This document shows, in pieces, positions 31,831 through 44,405 of a stretch of DNA of 64,000 nt. Below the pieces are notes generated by a model, which was not told the origin of the DNA, did no database searches, and saw nothing but the letters and a program-made list of their open reading frames with translations. Numbering within the stretch: the first letter of the stretch is position 1; every line of letters starts with the position of its first letter. This DNA is from Sternotherus odoratus. Taxonomy: Eukaryota; Chordata; Testudines; Kinosternidae. The position numbers and the translations under genes were made by a program. The stretch is taken from NCBI GenBank assembly GCA_032164245.1, contig JAVMKO010000006.1:22888319-22952318 (forward strand), in the 5' to 3' direction.

Positions 31831-32769
31831 TGAGTGCTTCCAGTTATGCAGAATTCATTTTGTAAACACCTGTCTGAGGGACGTGTGGAACCAGAAATAC
31901 CCTGAAAACCTTTCAATTCTGATTCAGAACAAAAGGAACATACAGATATCAGAGCCACCTAATCAATTACCAGGACCTGGGGAATTTAGAGGAAATTTAC
32001 TTGGGAAGTATCTAGCGCCTATCAGATTGGTCTAAGACCCCCCCCCCCCCCCTTTGCTCATGCAAACAACTCCCACTGTAGCATTTTCCTTCCTGCCAGG
32101 GTAGCAAAATGTGCTCTTACCTCTCATCCAGTACTTACCCAACCATGCACTCCATCCTTTAAATACCAGTGCAAGCCCTAACCTCAGCTATCCCATTCAA
32201 ACAGTTAAGTCACAGCTCTGTTGGATCATGGCACAACCCCTATGGCTAGAGCTGTAAACCTTGGGGTCACTTCTCCCCCCATTAAATGAATTATGTTAGT
32301 ATGTACATTTCAATTACTGAATGCTATTTCCAGATCATATTATTTGTGGTTTTTTCTCCGGTGATGGAACCATCCGTGAGGTTTTTAAACCAGAATGATA
32401 CCTGGGTTGTAGCATTTATGGGAATGGCCCATTTCATATTTGGCACTCTAAGTGTCCCACAGAAATATGTTTCACAGATGGGGTGACCCCGGAAACAAAC
32501 AGAGAAGGGAACATAATGTTGGCAACTGTTATGCTTGGGCAACATGTTTATTTTAATTGTAGACTTCCTTGATTGGCTGTGTTGGCCCTTCACAACCATG
32601 GCCCCTGAATATTGTGGAACAGTCTGTTTTTTTTATAGTACTATTTATACTTACTGTATCACAGCATTCTACAAAGTAACAAAATTACAGCTGCTATTTA
32701 AGTGAATAAAGAAGCTTTGAGATGCCCAGTGGTTCGCATGCACCCTTGGATGTTGATTTGATTTACTAT

Positions 32770-33655
32770 ATTTATTTGGTATATGACAGCCCCAACTAGA
32801 TGTCCCAATCGAAATTAGAGCCCCATTGTATAAGGTGCTATGCAAACAAACAGTGAAGGAACATCCATGCCCCAAAGATCTTGCAATCTAAAAAAAGACA
32901 AGACAGAGAAGGGAGATGGGAAAAGTGATTTGCCCAAGGCAGGGGTGGACACAAAATTGGGGTGAGGGCTCTGGCTGGGAGTGCAGTCTTTGGGGTGGGG
33001 CCATAAATGAAAAGTTCAGGGTGCAGAAAGGGGCTCTAGTCTGGGGAGGGGGAGGGGGAGTAGGGTGCAGGCTCTGGCTGGGGGTGCGGGCTCTGGGGTG
33101 TGGCTTGGGATGAGGAGTTTGGGGTGTAGGAAGGTGCTCTGCACTGGAATCGAGGGGTTTGGAGGGTGGCAGGGGGATCAAGACTGGAGCATGGGGAGAG
33201 GCTCAGGAGTGCAGGCTCCAGGTGACACTTACCTCAAGTGGCTCCCAGAAGGTGTGGCATGTCCCATCTCTGGCTCTCCTGTGGATGCTCGGCCAGGCAG
33301 CTCTGCATGCTGCTCATCTGCAGGCACCACCCGTGTACCTCTCATTGGAGTGCCAGAGGGGGGTCCATTGGAGCATTCAGGAGCCGGATGGGGGCCATGC
33401 CGTGGCTTGTGGGAGCCACGTGGAGTGTCCCCCGACCTTGTGCTCCAACTGGAGCACAGGAGGGGAGCAAGACCCCAACCCACTCTCTAGCAGGAGCTGA
33501 AGGGCCTGCTTAAAATAGCTGAAGAGCTGGACACAGCCCAGGGGTCGTTGTTTGCCCACACCTGGCCCAAAGTCACATAGGTCAGTGGTAAAGTCAAAAT
33601 TATAGAGTTCCAATCCAGTACCCTAGCCACTAGCCCATAGTGCCTCCCACTGTGA
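32770..33655 (+). mobile_element. Ancient LINE tail split by an hAT-type element
   Basis: Left part: AGCCCCATTGTATAAGGTGC, GATCTTGCAATCTAAAAAAA, GAAAAGTGATTTGCCCAAGG. Right part from 33565: AGTCACATAGGTCAGTGG, then TCCAATCCAGTACCCTAGCC and GTGCCTCCC. The two halves read through in the standard order once 32940-33564 is removed. Confidence 0.7.
32940..33564. mobile_element. hAT-type non-autonomous element, GC-rich
   Basis: It starts CAGGGGTGGACACA and ends TTTGCCCACACCTG, inverted counterparts. Target duplications GCCCAAGG (32932-32939) and GCCCAAAG (33565-33572) agree at seven of eight positions. The interior is G-rich with GGCTCTGGCTGGG-like short repeats. The overlapping open frames are compositional. 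A related, more diverged copy is at 42210-42765. Confidence 0.85.
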
Positions 33656-33699
33656 TGGGGGAATATTGTCCTCAACACCATGACTGGCCCTTACATTTT

Positions 33700-36600
33700 C
33701 CAAGACACAACACAGTATCTTTAGTAGTCATTTGAACAGCTGACACATTCCAGTTAGTAAGGATGAGCATAAGGAACAAACCCCAAATTCTGCAAGTTTG
33801 GGTCTAGGTTTAGGTTCAGCTTCTTACAGAAAAATGGGACAGATGCACATCTCTTCCTGGGCATGGGCAGGAGCGCACACAATGTTCCACAGTGGTTTGT
33901 CTACTATCTATGGGCCTTCTTTTGAGGGGCAGAAGATAACACCTCCTGTGATAAACTAGTGTTTCACACGTGATACTGCTTCTCTCCTGACTGTGGAGTT
34001 TAGTTTCAGAACAAACAATTTACGACTACAGAGCAAACACTTAAATATTACCTTATAACACTGGATAGATATACTATAAATCAGATTAATGCATGAAGCA
34101 ATTTACAAGCATTTCATAAAGTCTAAACACAAAACATTTTCCTAAACCTAATGCCTATTTTAACAATAGCAACACATGGTAAGTCGGATTGAGTTCCACC
34201 TACACATTTGTCAGTGTTAAGTTGAGGCCTAGGGGCCTTGGCATGAGCTGGCACCTGGTTGGCAAGCCTCACACCCCTCTGAAGCTAATTTAAAGCCCTC
34301 CTCACAAGACAGGCAAGTCAGTGCTCAAAGATGCACTTCCCTTTCTTGGAGATACATAAATAATCAATATGTTCATTGGGTCTTTTCTTTGTGGCATATT
34401 CCCCCCAAATACCCTATATTTATCATGTTTTACTCCATCCCAAAACTGTATAGCACTAAGTTTGGTGTGTATAGAATAGCTTGTATAATTGAAATTTCTT
34501 GCAGATTTTTCAATCAAGACACCGATGACTGACATTAAGGAACTTGACATGAGCTTTTGTGTGGTAGAATCTTAGAATCACAGGGTGAGACGTGATCACA
34601 AGAGTCATGTAATCTAACCTGCCAAGATGCAGGACTTAGGGGAAGAAGGTACAAATGCAGTGTGCATCTTTTAAGAAAAAGCTTTAATGTCACTTCTTGT
34701 CTGTCTCTGTTTGTGGGCTAGATTCCCTCATTCTGCTCTCCTTGTGCCACCTCACCAGTGTAAATTACACTGAAAGCTGTCCTAAGGGGCAGGGAAGGAA
34801 CATGCTGGGGTAGGAGTGACACAGCAGACTGTATACCATCTGATCACCAGCTGTACTGCAGTCACGTGGAGCTGCTGCATCCTGTGTAATTTAAAGCAGC
34901 CCGTAGGCTTTTTTCAATTATGCCCTTGGCCAGCCCACAATCAAGGGAGCAGAAAGGTGCTCTAAGCCACCTTTCACCCCATTCTCCTCAGCTATCCTGA
35001 GTTCAAAGAATAAGATTTCCCCAGTTAGTCTCCTAGGGAGAGGGTTAAGCAAAAAAGGAGTGAGGAGGCATACAGAAGGAAAAGAAAATCTAGACAATTG
35101 GCTTGAGCAGCATATAGCTCCAACTTTGCCAGAAGAGGACCTGATTTTACAGCCCTTACATAAGTACCGCACACAATTAGAGCCTTTGGCTGTAACAGAA
35201 TTACTTGTATGTGTGCTATTCAGCTTGAGTTAAGGGTTAAAGACTCAGGGCCATCTCATGTTCCTTTCTTCTGTGCTATTCACTCGGTGCAAGCTTAAGG
35301 CTCTTTTTGCTTCGAACTTCAGCATGCTACACCCATGCTATGTGTAAGATGGGAAACATCAGCCAATTTTGCTCTAGCTTTCTATACAGAGTGGTTTTTT
35401 TTCCTGTCCTCTGCCAAAGTAAAAAAACAAACAAAACGCAACAGCTGACAGGCTTCTGCTAACATTTTCTGAAAAAAATCCTTTGCTGGGAAAAGGACTG
35501 AGGTCAAGTATGGAGCATTTTAACCTCAAAGGGAAACGTCTGGGGGCGTTATTTGTGCGTGAAAACAAGGTGTTCAAAAAGAAACTTTCACAATCTGAAC
35601 TACATCTGACTCTACCAATCACCCCCTATAATGACTATATTATATTCTCAAATTATGGTAGATATGTAGGGAAAATAGAAACAAAAAAGCGAAATGATGA
35701 AAATGAATGGGTTAGTCACAAAAATATGCATTGTACATCACAATTCTGGAAATCCTCTCCCGTCCCTCCAAAAAATAATTTATATTCAAATACTAAATCA
35801 CAGGAGCTAACTTGTTACCATTTTAAACTTCTAAAGCATGTAGAAATCTGTGGCTAAATAAATCCCCATATTTTTAAACCAGCAGAACAGTAGCAAAGAT
35901 GCTGACTATATGCCATTCATTATATAAACTAATTCATTTGACGGCTGAGTGGAGACTGACTGTTACCTTTAAACTTCAACTTCGACTTGACCTAATCCCA
36001 TATCAAATGATAACAGTTTACCATCTGTCCTTGGTCAGCCCAATGGAAGACTTCAAAGGGTAGATTTAATAGCATATAGCTTGGCCTTGACATACAGACT
36101 GTATCTGTTCTTACTTAAAGAACAATGAAACCTCGTATTTAATTTCTTTTTAACAGATGGAAGGCTGGTGTCTTATTCCATTCTGTCACCCCATCTGGAT
36201 GCCTTAGAAGTGATTCTAAGAGAAATGTGGGGTGAGCCCACCAAAAGCATAGTTCAAGTCCAATTACAATGAGAGGAGAAAGAAAATAGACTGATACCTA
36301 TCCTGTGTCACAGCAAATTGACTGCCTTGAGCCTTGACTCCTGACTGTTGACTCCTGCAATAATGCTAATGAAATCTGATAATCTATTGGTGGGGTACAC
36401 AGCAAGCTTTCCAAGTAGTACAGGTGCTTCACCAATTAAGGCCTATGTTGGAATAAAAATCCTTTTAATCAGTTTATATGGTGCAAAGCAGCACACCAAG
36501 TTTAAACTTCATAGGAATCACACTTTCTGCTGTCTTTCTCACGTCACCTTCCTAAGTTCTTATAGCAGGAAAGACTCATGCAGAAATGCAAAGAATTGTG

Positions 36601-37190
36601 TGTTTCATTTCTCCGAAATAAACTGTTTTGCTTTCCTGAATTAGCATAAAACTCAAATGCTCTAACATAGGCAAGACTTTCTCTCAGCTCAAAATACTTT
36701 TAATTCATATATTTTAATGCAGGAAGGGACCAATATATGTTCATCTCAGCCTCTGCATAACACAGGCCAAAGAGTTTCACTCAGTAATTCCTGAAGTGGA
36801 GGGAATTACTCTTCACTAGTAGGTAAGTGAACACTACTGAGTCCAATAACATCACTGAATTATAGAAAATCGTTTAGGGATATTCAGTCTCAATTTACAT
36901 CAATGCCTTCAGCTGCACAGGTCTATTTAGACAGCTAGAGACAGATCAAGACAGACACTAAAAGGGCGTGCACCACAACCATGTCAAGTCCTTCTCCCTT
37001 GCCCAGCCAGTCCTGAAATATAAAGAACATGGAGGAACAAGGCAGTGTGGCTCCAGCATACAGCTTTGGTCACTAGAAAATTAACCCTGAAAAAATGGAA
37101 AAGTTGATCCCATTCTTCTAGTCCTATGATTCTAGATTAGAGTTCAGGTAGTTGATCAACAAAAAAGGTACCCGTGTTTGAAATAACATG
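33700..37190. other. Gene-free stretch with old CR1 tails
   Basis: Old minus-strand CR1 3' ends are suggested at about 34565-34640 (TAGAATCTTAGAATCACAGG, then GTCATGTAATCTAACCTGCC) and 36715-36800 (AATGCAGGAAGGGACC, TGCATAACACAGGCCAAAGA). No exon is supported. The frames at 35483-35857 and 36348-36644 have no domain. Confidence 0.4.
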
Positions 37191-37267
37191 TGGATTAAGA
37201 GCTGGCCAGAAAATTATCAAAACAATTTTTTCGTCAGAAAAAAATGTTTGGTTAGACCATTTTTGGG

Positions 37268-37762
37268 GGTGAAATCAGAAATGTGGGGCTGGAAGGAACA
37301 TTGAGAAGTCACCAAATCCGGCCCTCTGTGCTGAGGCAGATAAGTAAACAGACCATCCCGGATAGGTGTTTTGTCCACCTGTTCTTAAAAACCTCCAATA
37401 ACGGGGATTCCACAACCTCCCTTGGAAGCCTATTCCAGAGTTTAACTACCCCTAAATCAGAATTTTCTTCCTAAAATTCAACACAAATCTCCCTTAAATA
37501 CATGGAGATATACCTGTCTCATAGAACTGGAAGGACTTTGAAAGGTCATCAAGTCCAGTCCCCTGCCTTCACTAGCAGGACCAAGTACTGTCCCCTGAGG
37601 GATTTTTTATTTTGCCCCAGATCCCTAAATGGCCCCTCAAGGATTGAACTCACAACCCAGGGTTTAGCAGGCCAATGCTCAAACCACTGAGCTAACCCTC
37701 CCGCAAACATTCAACATAAATATCTCTTGCTGTAGATTAAACCCATTACTACCTATCATACC
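37268..37762 (-). mobile_element. CR1 LINE 3' fragment split by a SINE
   Basis: Minus strand, older than the CR1 at 23.3 kb. The left part has GTGGGGCTGGAAGGAACATT, CCTGTTCTTAAAAACCTCCA, GATTCCACAACCTCCCTTGG and CAGAGTTTAACTACCC. The right part, from 37706, has ATCTCTTGCTGTAGATTAAA and CCCATTACTACCTATCAT. The SINE at 37489-37705 divides them. Confidence 0.85.
37489..37705 (-). mobile_element. tRNA-derived SINE (turtle type) inserted in CR1
   Basis: On the minus strand it has the tRNA-like head (GGGTTAGCTCAGTGGTTTGA; B box GGGTTGTGAGTTCAATCC) and a tail ending GACAGGTATATCTCCATG. It is flanked by a 13-bp duplication ATTCAACAYAAAT (37476-37488 and 37709-37721, one mismatch). Same subfamily as the SINE at 16886-17107. 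Confidence 0.85.
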
Positions 37763-38299
37763 ATATTCGACAAAATTTTCCATGGGGAAAAAAATCTAAA
37801 CAAAAGTTTATTTCACGAAACATTGTTTTGAAAACGTACATTTTTTTTCATTTTTATAGTTTTTATATTTCATGACATGTCAGCAGTAACAGTCACTCAA
37901 AAAAGTTCAAACTGTTTCAACACAAACAGGAGACATGAATCTAGAAAAGATGTTTCTTTCTGTACTAAATAGAAGCTGCCCTTCATGTTTTTTAAATTAA
38001 ATAAAATAGGATATTTCAACTATTGTCATAGTATGTATTACTACTGATGTCATGAACTAATGTAAAAATGTAAACAAAAATTTAAAAACCCACCTTAAAT
38101 ATTCAAAATGAAATTTCAAAAATTCCAAACAAAAAATGTCCAACAGAATTTTTTTTTAGAATTTTGATTCCATTCGAAATTTTGTAAAAACTATATTTTC
38201 TTTTCAGCCCAATTTGAAACAATAACAAATTCTGAAGTGCTGAAATTTCCTGAGAAATGTAGAAATTCCAAGTTTGGACCAGCTCTGCTGGGGATGCCT

Positions 38300-40085
38300 G
38301 TAGCTGAGGCTAGTAAACAGCAGCACAGAAGTTTGTGTGCTTGTTCCTCCAGGGGAAGGTGGTTTGACTCTGGCAGCACTGGGAGTACTTACAAACAATC
38401 ATAGACTATGAGTGTATAAGGAGAAATAATTAAAAATATAAATTGGAGAGATTATAACATCAGGAAGATGAGTATAAATCTATGAACCCAGGTCACACTG
38501 ACTCAGTACCTTGGCTCAGAATCTGGAGAATAACTTCTTGGCATTTATACCTGGTTGGGGTTGGATGAATGAGGTGCTCAGATAACTGGAGACACATACT
38601 GTGTACCCTCCTGCATCCAGCCCAAAAACACCCCACCACAAATGAAATCAACTTACAACATAAAACTAGTTCTGCCCTAAACCGTTCAGCCTCCCACTCC
38701 GAGAGGCAGCGGTGCGTGTTTACGTGATGCTGTGTCCGCAAAGTTCAACAAGAAAATGTGTATCTTTTACCTTGATGCTCATTTAAAGAAAAAAAAAATA
38801 TGATTTTGGATTTATCCTAACAGAGGAATTCTCCAGGCTGGAATTTTTCCCATGCAGACACATTGTTTGTATATGTTTACAGTTTTCTACAATTTAACAG
38901 GCTTTGGCAGTATCTCAGCCAAGGCTGTGATGTAATTCCAGGGCGTATGTATGGGGAGCAGTTTGGGCACCAGAACAGTGGAAAGTTTCAGCTGCCAATG
39001 TGGCCTTCTGGACATTGTTAACCAATAGTCATGACTCCAGACTAGAGGATTCATTGTGTGTATGTGAGAAATATCTTCTGCAATGTTGTTGAATGGAAAA
39101 GCGCAGTCACTGCCTTGAACCTTGCAGTAGGGAATCCACCGAAACATTTTAAAAAGGCAGATTTAAATGTTCTTCCGTTACATGTACATGGCCCCACCAA
39201 CACACCTGTTACAACTGCCAAAACATTTGTTCCGAAGGCTCCTGTTCTTAACTACCTCACTGTACTATACTCTCTTGAACTCTGCAAAGTAGCTTTTCAC
39301 AGTATGCAAAATATTTGGCTTCAAAAGGACAAAGTAATATACAGTGGAGTGTGTTCATATAAAACACACATTTACAATTAAGAAAAAAATCACAGTAATA
39401 AAATTCAGGCCAACACAGTCAACTTTATTCTATTCTACCCTGCTATGGCAGGCAATGGAAAGCTAAAGGTGGAATACTTTCCCATGAACAGTAGTTATTC
39501 AGGTTGATTACACCCTACACAGGAGCATAAAATGTATGCTCATAGAGGTTATGTTTAACACTGATACCGTAGATGTAGGAATGCTGGAGGTTGTAGTTTG
39601 CTTTCCTAACAAGGCTTCTACATCTATCTGAATCTATTTTCCTCCCAACTAATTTTTCCTCTCACAATTTGAGCAAAATGTACTACAATGTTGGTTTTGT
39701 TTTGTTTTACGTAGAAAGGTAAACACAGCTATTTTGTTAGCATTACAAAACATTTTTCATTTAAACCCAACTTGCATAAACAACTGAAGATTGTTGTACA
39801 TTTGTATGTCATTATACTCTATTTTAGTAATGTATTTTCTATCAATATACACTTATTTCCCTCTTAACTGATGAATTTGTTGTAGTCACAATACTATTTG
39901 AGAATACACAAACTGAAAAATTATAGCAGTTCTGGTGATATATTATCAACTTTTTCTTCCCATTAAAACAAGCATCCTCTTGAAAAGAACGCAATTCATT
40001 AGCAAAAAAGGAAAAGTTTTATCAGTTCATTTCACTGCATGGTGTGGAATGCAAGGAGTGGGAAGGTGGGAGGCAACTAATTTAG
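38300..40085. other. Unassigned intergenic DNA
   Basis: No gene or clear repeat. The 107-codon plus frame at 39058-39381 shows no domain or splice context. Confidence 0.3.
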
Positions 40086-40089
40086 CAAT

Positions 40090-40265
40090 AATTTACTTTT
40101 ATATATAGTTTTTCATCCACAGACCTCAAAGCACTTCACAAAGGTGGGCTGGTGTTATTTATCCCCCAGTTTTTCAAAAGGGGGAAACTGAGGCCCAGAG
40201 ATTCAGTGATAAAACAAGGAAAGGAACCCAGGAGAGTTCTAGTTCCCAAACCAGTACCCAGAGCA
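40090..40265 (+). mobile_element. Ancient LINE (L2/L3-type) 3' tail
   Basis: ATAGTTTTTCATCCACAGAC, CCTCAAAGCACTTCACAAAG, GGGGAAACTGAGGCCCAGAG and AAGGAACCCAGGAGAGTTCT are in standard order. Confidence 0.7.
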
Positions 40266-40954
40266 TAGCCACATGTCTTGTGAAGTTGCCTCTTTTCTAA
40301 ATAAGATGGCTAAGTCTACATTCATCAGCATCAGTGTGGTTCCATCGATGTAGCCGAGATAAGAGTCTATTCAGTTTTGTATGATAATCAAAAGACAATC
40401 TCCACACTTTATTGATCTGATGGATGGGTGGAAAGCTCTCCCTCACAAAGACCATGCCTGCACTAGAGCCATAGCACTATGCAAGCAAAATGATGTAGTG
40501 TAGACCAGGTCAGTCTGAGATTTACCCTTCTTCCCATACTCCAGCTAATTCGATTTTAACACTTGAAAGAAAGAAAAGGAGACTCTGGACTAGCAGTCAA
40601 GTGAATGTTGAGACTGTTCAGAAGATGCATGTTTGCACGCTTTAAAAGGATAAATCTAATCCCTGGTCCAGCAGAGTACTGGACGCTGAACCCATTAGTT
40701 CATCTATGTGCAGCTGCGGAGACTTGACCCAGCACAGATCTGTATAAATTCCCACGTGCCACGGATGAAAAAGAATTTGACAGGTTACAAATCTGGAGTC
40801 ACACCAAACTACACTATAGTTAGTCTCTAATTCTTGGCTACAAAGCTAAACTGTTTTATTCCACAGGGCAACCATGGGAGGCCAACATCACTTGTAAATA
40901 ATGAAGTCTGCCACTCAGCCAAGAACTATGAAATTCCAGGGCTCGAGTGGTGGA

Positions 40955-41175
40955 CCAAGAGAGAAAGCGATATGTAATGGGGAGAGCAGGAGACAGTCCT
41001 CTGTTGGATTTTGTATCCATTTTAGCATCTGACTTTGAACAAATCCCAGCCTTTCTGGACCTTGGTTTATCCATTGTAAAATGGTGATACCTAACTCGCA
41101 GGCATATTGGGAGGCTTAATGTTTATAAAGCACTAAGATCCTTGGATGAAAGAGGCGCTAGATATACACTATATT
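40955..41175 (+). mobile_element. MIR/CORE-SINE
   Basis: GAGAGCAGGAGACAGTCCTC, ACCTTGGTTTATCCATTGTA, AAATGGTGATACCTAACTCG and TATAAAGCACTAAGATCCTT give the core and 3' part of a MIR. Confidence 0.65.
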
Positions 41176-42205
41176 TTTGAGACCTGAGTGTTTTGCATAC
41201 TATGCTGCTGTCCTCCTTAGTGGCCAATGATCACTGTGTACGCCAATTTTTATTTGTTAAAAATCAAATATAGTTCACATTTATGCAAAGCCTTTATGCA
41301 GAAATCTCCATCTATTTTACAAAGCAATTCATGGTAATATTTAGATTCTTTACAATATTATTTTCAACATCAAGACTAACTCTAGAGATAATTTCATCCT
41401 CATTCCTTGCGGTTTCTCTAAAAGGTATGTACTTAGAACGTCTCTGCTTCCCTTTAACAATATATATGCAGAATGATGCCACAACAACTCCACCAGTGAT
41501 TTTACCAGTAACCCAGCACAGTGCACAGTCAAAATCTTGGAATCTGAGCATAATTATAGCAGCAGAGGAATTAGCCAATGACCTAAAGGTCAAATGCAAC
41601 CACCCTCAGCTTCTCCCTCCCATTTAATATTTGAAAGCTTAAACTCACGTCAAGCTGAGCTTCCATTGAGAGGCCTCCGGCCGCAGACGGTCTGAGCATG
41701 CCTGTTGGCAACCCTGGGAATTTATTCTAAATCAGTACAACACCTTTCATGATTATAAAGTTAAAAACATTTGCAAATGGGCATTCTCCATTGATCCCCA
41801 TCACTGTCTAATTGGTGACACAAAATGTAGCATAAATGCCAGGCTGAGAATGACTGCTTCAAATGACACCAAGTTCCTCTGCTACAAGCAAAGCTACGAA
41901 AATGTAGTTAATTGCAGCTTTTTTCATTTGCCAGTTCCCTTTTAGCCTGCGAAGGTTTTCTTTCAGTAATTAACTTGCACATACTACTTATTATGTACAT
42001 TTTCAGGAGGAAAAATAAAATCAGTGTCGAACCATATGATGTAGTTTGGTCTTATATTATGTTACTTTCCCCATCATTTCTAGCAAAAAGGATATTGTGG
42101 AGAAAGGAAGGATTCTCTCAGGAAGGTTTGGATTTGGGGGGGAAGGCAGTTTTCTCCAGCTAGGTAAAACCCCATTTTGTTTTTGGAGGACCCTGCTGGT
42201 GTTTA
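41176..42205. other. Unassigned DNA with overlapping frames at 41283-41627
   Basis: Two open frames overlap on opposite strands at 41283-41627 (plus) and 41312-41599 (minus). Neither shows a recognisable domain. No repeat is recognised. I leave both uncalled. Confidence 0.3.
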
Positions 42206-42209
42206 ATCC

Positions 42210-42765
42210 TTGTAAATTGTGTGGCTAGAATGGGGCCAGGAGTGTGGATGTGGAGTGGGGGCTCCAGCTGAGGGTGCAGGCTCTGGAATGGGACTGGGGA
42301 TGAGGGTGCAGGAACCTGCTCTGGGCTGGGACCAAGGGGTAGGAGAGAGTTGGGGGTGCAAGCTCCAAACAACACTTGTCTCAAGAAGCTCCCAGGAGCA
42401 GTAGCATGCCTCCTCTCCGGATCCTATAAAGAGGTGCAGCCAGGCAGCTCTGCACTCTGTCCTGTCTGCAGGCACCACCCCTGCAGCTCCCATTGGCTGT
42501 GGTTCCCAGCCAATGGGAGCTGTGGGGCAGTGGCAGAATGCAGCACCCCTTGACTGCCCCTATGCATAGGAACTGGAGAGGGGACATGCCACTGCTTCTG
42601 CGAGCTGCATGGAGTGGGGCAAGCCCTGGACACCACTCCCTGGCAGGAGTTCCGGTGTAGGGCAAACCCTGGGCCCTGCTCCCGGGTGGAAGTTTGAGCA
42701 CCAGATTAAAACATCTGGAAGGCTGGATGAGGCCCCTGGGCTGTAGTTTGCCAAGCTCCACTTTA
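42210..42765. mobile_element. hAT-type non-autonomous element, diverged copy of the 32.9-kb family
   Basis: It shares blocks with 32940-33564: TGCAGGCTCTGG, the CAGGCAGCTCTGCA block, CTGCAGGCACCACCC and a GGCCCCTGGGCTGTAGTTTGCC end. An internal palindrome, CTCCCATTGGCTGTGGTTCC and CAGCCAATGGGAGCTG, lies at about 42486-42522. The ends are not precise and no 8-bp duplication was recognised. Confidence 0.65.
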
Positions 42766-43322
42766 AAGAAATCGATTTGATTCATTAAGTTTGGAGCATT
42801 GCTTTAATATACTCAATTTAGTTGACTCCAGTCTCTTTCAATTATCCTTCCAGAAAGAACAGGTAAAAAATAACTTCTCTTTGTAGCATTTAGTTTGTTG
42901 TTGATTAATTCTCTTCTCCCGATGCTTGCTTAGTTTTTGCAGGCTAGGGACGACAGAACAGCTATTATTCAAGGCATTTTTAAAGGAGCTCTCAGAGTTT
43001 TAACTTGTAGATATGAAAGGGAAGAATCTGCATCTCATCAATGAAATATGAGGATTATTGATAAGGACATGGAATTTAGACAGATAATGGGTTCAACCTT
43101 AACTTTGAAATGGGGCTTAATTCTAAAAATACTGGCAATAAATTGCAACTCAGAGCACTCTTATGCCAATGGCATATAGAAGTTCAGAGAACCAACTACC
43201 TACCACTCTACAGTGCTTAATACAGAAGATGTGAATGAATTCCAAGTAAAAGTCTTGCATATTTAATCCATCCACCTGTCCATTCTCACAATTAAGAAAT
43301 TGCGAGTTTCTGCCTTTACTTG

Positions 43323-44400
43323 TGTGACAGAATATACCTGTATGCCCTGCCAACTATTGTCATAATTTTTGTACAAGGCATGTCTTGTGAGGTGGTATTT
43401 AAAAACTCAATTTGCTGATTAATAATATCCATGGAAAAATGCATGTAGCCATGTTATTGTGAAATTATAAAGGTAAGCTGAAACCATGTCTACAAGGATG
43501 TTTTCCAGATAAGTCTGGGGAGTGGCCAAAAGAGTTGCTCAGGGACAAGCTAATGCCTCAGACAGGTGTAAACGAGGTCAGTGGGGCATTACCAGCTAAA
43601 TGGCCGTTCTTTGGCAGGAAAGGCAGAATGGGTGAAAAATCCATATTTTAGCAAGAAACATCATGGAGTGTCCTTCCACGCAGACTGCTTATCGCCTTGC
43701 TCTCAGCTGGAAATTCTTCTCAGACAGGGACAGGACTGTAAAAATTAGATGCAGACACCCCAAGACACCGACATTGCATTCACAGCACCCGAGGAGACAA
43801 GGGAAGCAGCTGTTGGATGCTGAGGGAGGGGTCCTGACCTAAAGAGCTGAGTCAGACTTCTGAAAGCACGTTGTCAGAAAACTTTGCTTTGAATCGAATA
43901 TAGTTTGTTAAGGTAGGCACCAGTAAGCATTTTTTTTAACCTTTTCTTGCAACCATTTCTGACTTTTATGCCTCACTACTTGAACTCACTTAAAATCTCT
44001 CTTTGCAGTTAATAAACTAGTTGTATTGTTTTATCTAATTCAGTGTGCTCAAGTTGAAGTATCTAGGTAACTCCATTTGGGATAACAAGTTGTGTTCATA
44101 TTATTCCCTTAAAGGAATAATGGATTCAGTATATTCATACTGACCAGGAGGGGGCTGGGAAGTACAGGATGTACATTTTTGGGGAGAAATATGGTAATTT
44201 TTAAGGCTGATAAGAGCCAAAGTGTGGCTGGCTGGCTGCAGCACTCACACAGATGTAGCTGGGAGTCATTTACAAGCCAGAAGTGGTTTGTGAGTAGTTC
44301 AGATTGAAGGCTACAGAAGCAAGACATTGTAAAGGGCACCCCAGGTTAACAAGCAGCTGTACACAGCTACTCATTAGTCTGGATACCCTGGTATGTCACA
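43323..44400 (+). mobile_element. Solo LTR of an endogenous retrovirus-like element
   Basis: The element opens TGTGACA and closes TGTCACA, giving the TG...CA borders of an LTR. Flanking pentamers ACTTG (43318-43322) and ACCTG (44401-44405) differ at one position, in line with a 5-bp target duplication. A polyadenylation signal AATAAA lies at 44011-44016, and a TATTTAAAAA box near 43398 could be a TATA element. No gag, pol or env is next to it, so internal recombination probably left this copy. LTR promoters can act as regulatory DNA, but nothing here shows activity. Confidence 0.7.
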
Positions 44401-44405
44401 ACCTG

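Larger units (their letters stand above)
37198..38294. repeat. AT-rich dispersed element of the AAATTTT type, host of nested insertions
   Basis: The left edge has AGAGCTGGCCAGAAAATTAT and the right edge TTTGGACCAGCTCTGCTGG, an inverted AGAGCTGG/CCAGCTCT pair. The interior repeats AAATTTT/AAAATTTT words. A CR1 fragment sits inside and a SINE inside that. Shorter relics occur near 400-700, 3000-3300 and 19370-19700. Confidence 0.5.

Noticed and set aside
32888..33513. Overlapping frames on both strands (up to 141 codons)
   Set aside because: Mostly inside the GC-rich hAT-type element; compositional.
41312..41599. 95-codon minus-strand frame with a hydrophobic stretch (ITGGVVVASFCIYIVKG), possible membrane segment
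   Set aside because: No splice sites, no family recognised, and an overlapping open frame on the other strand. Could be a pseudogene, but unsupported.
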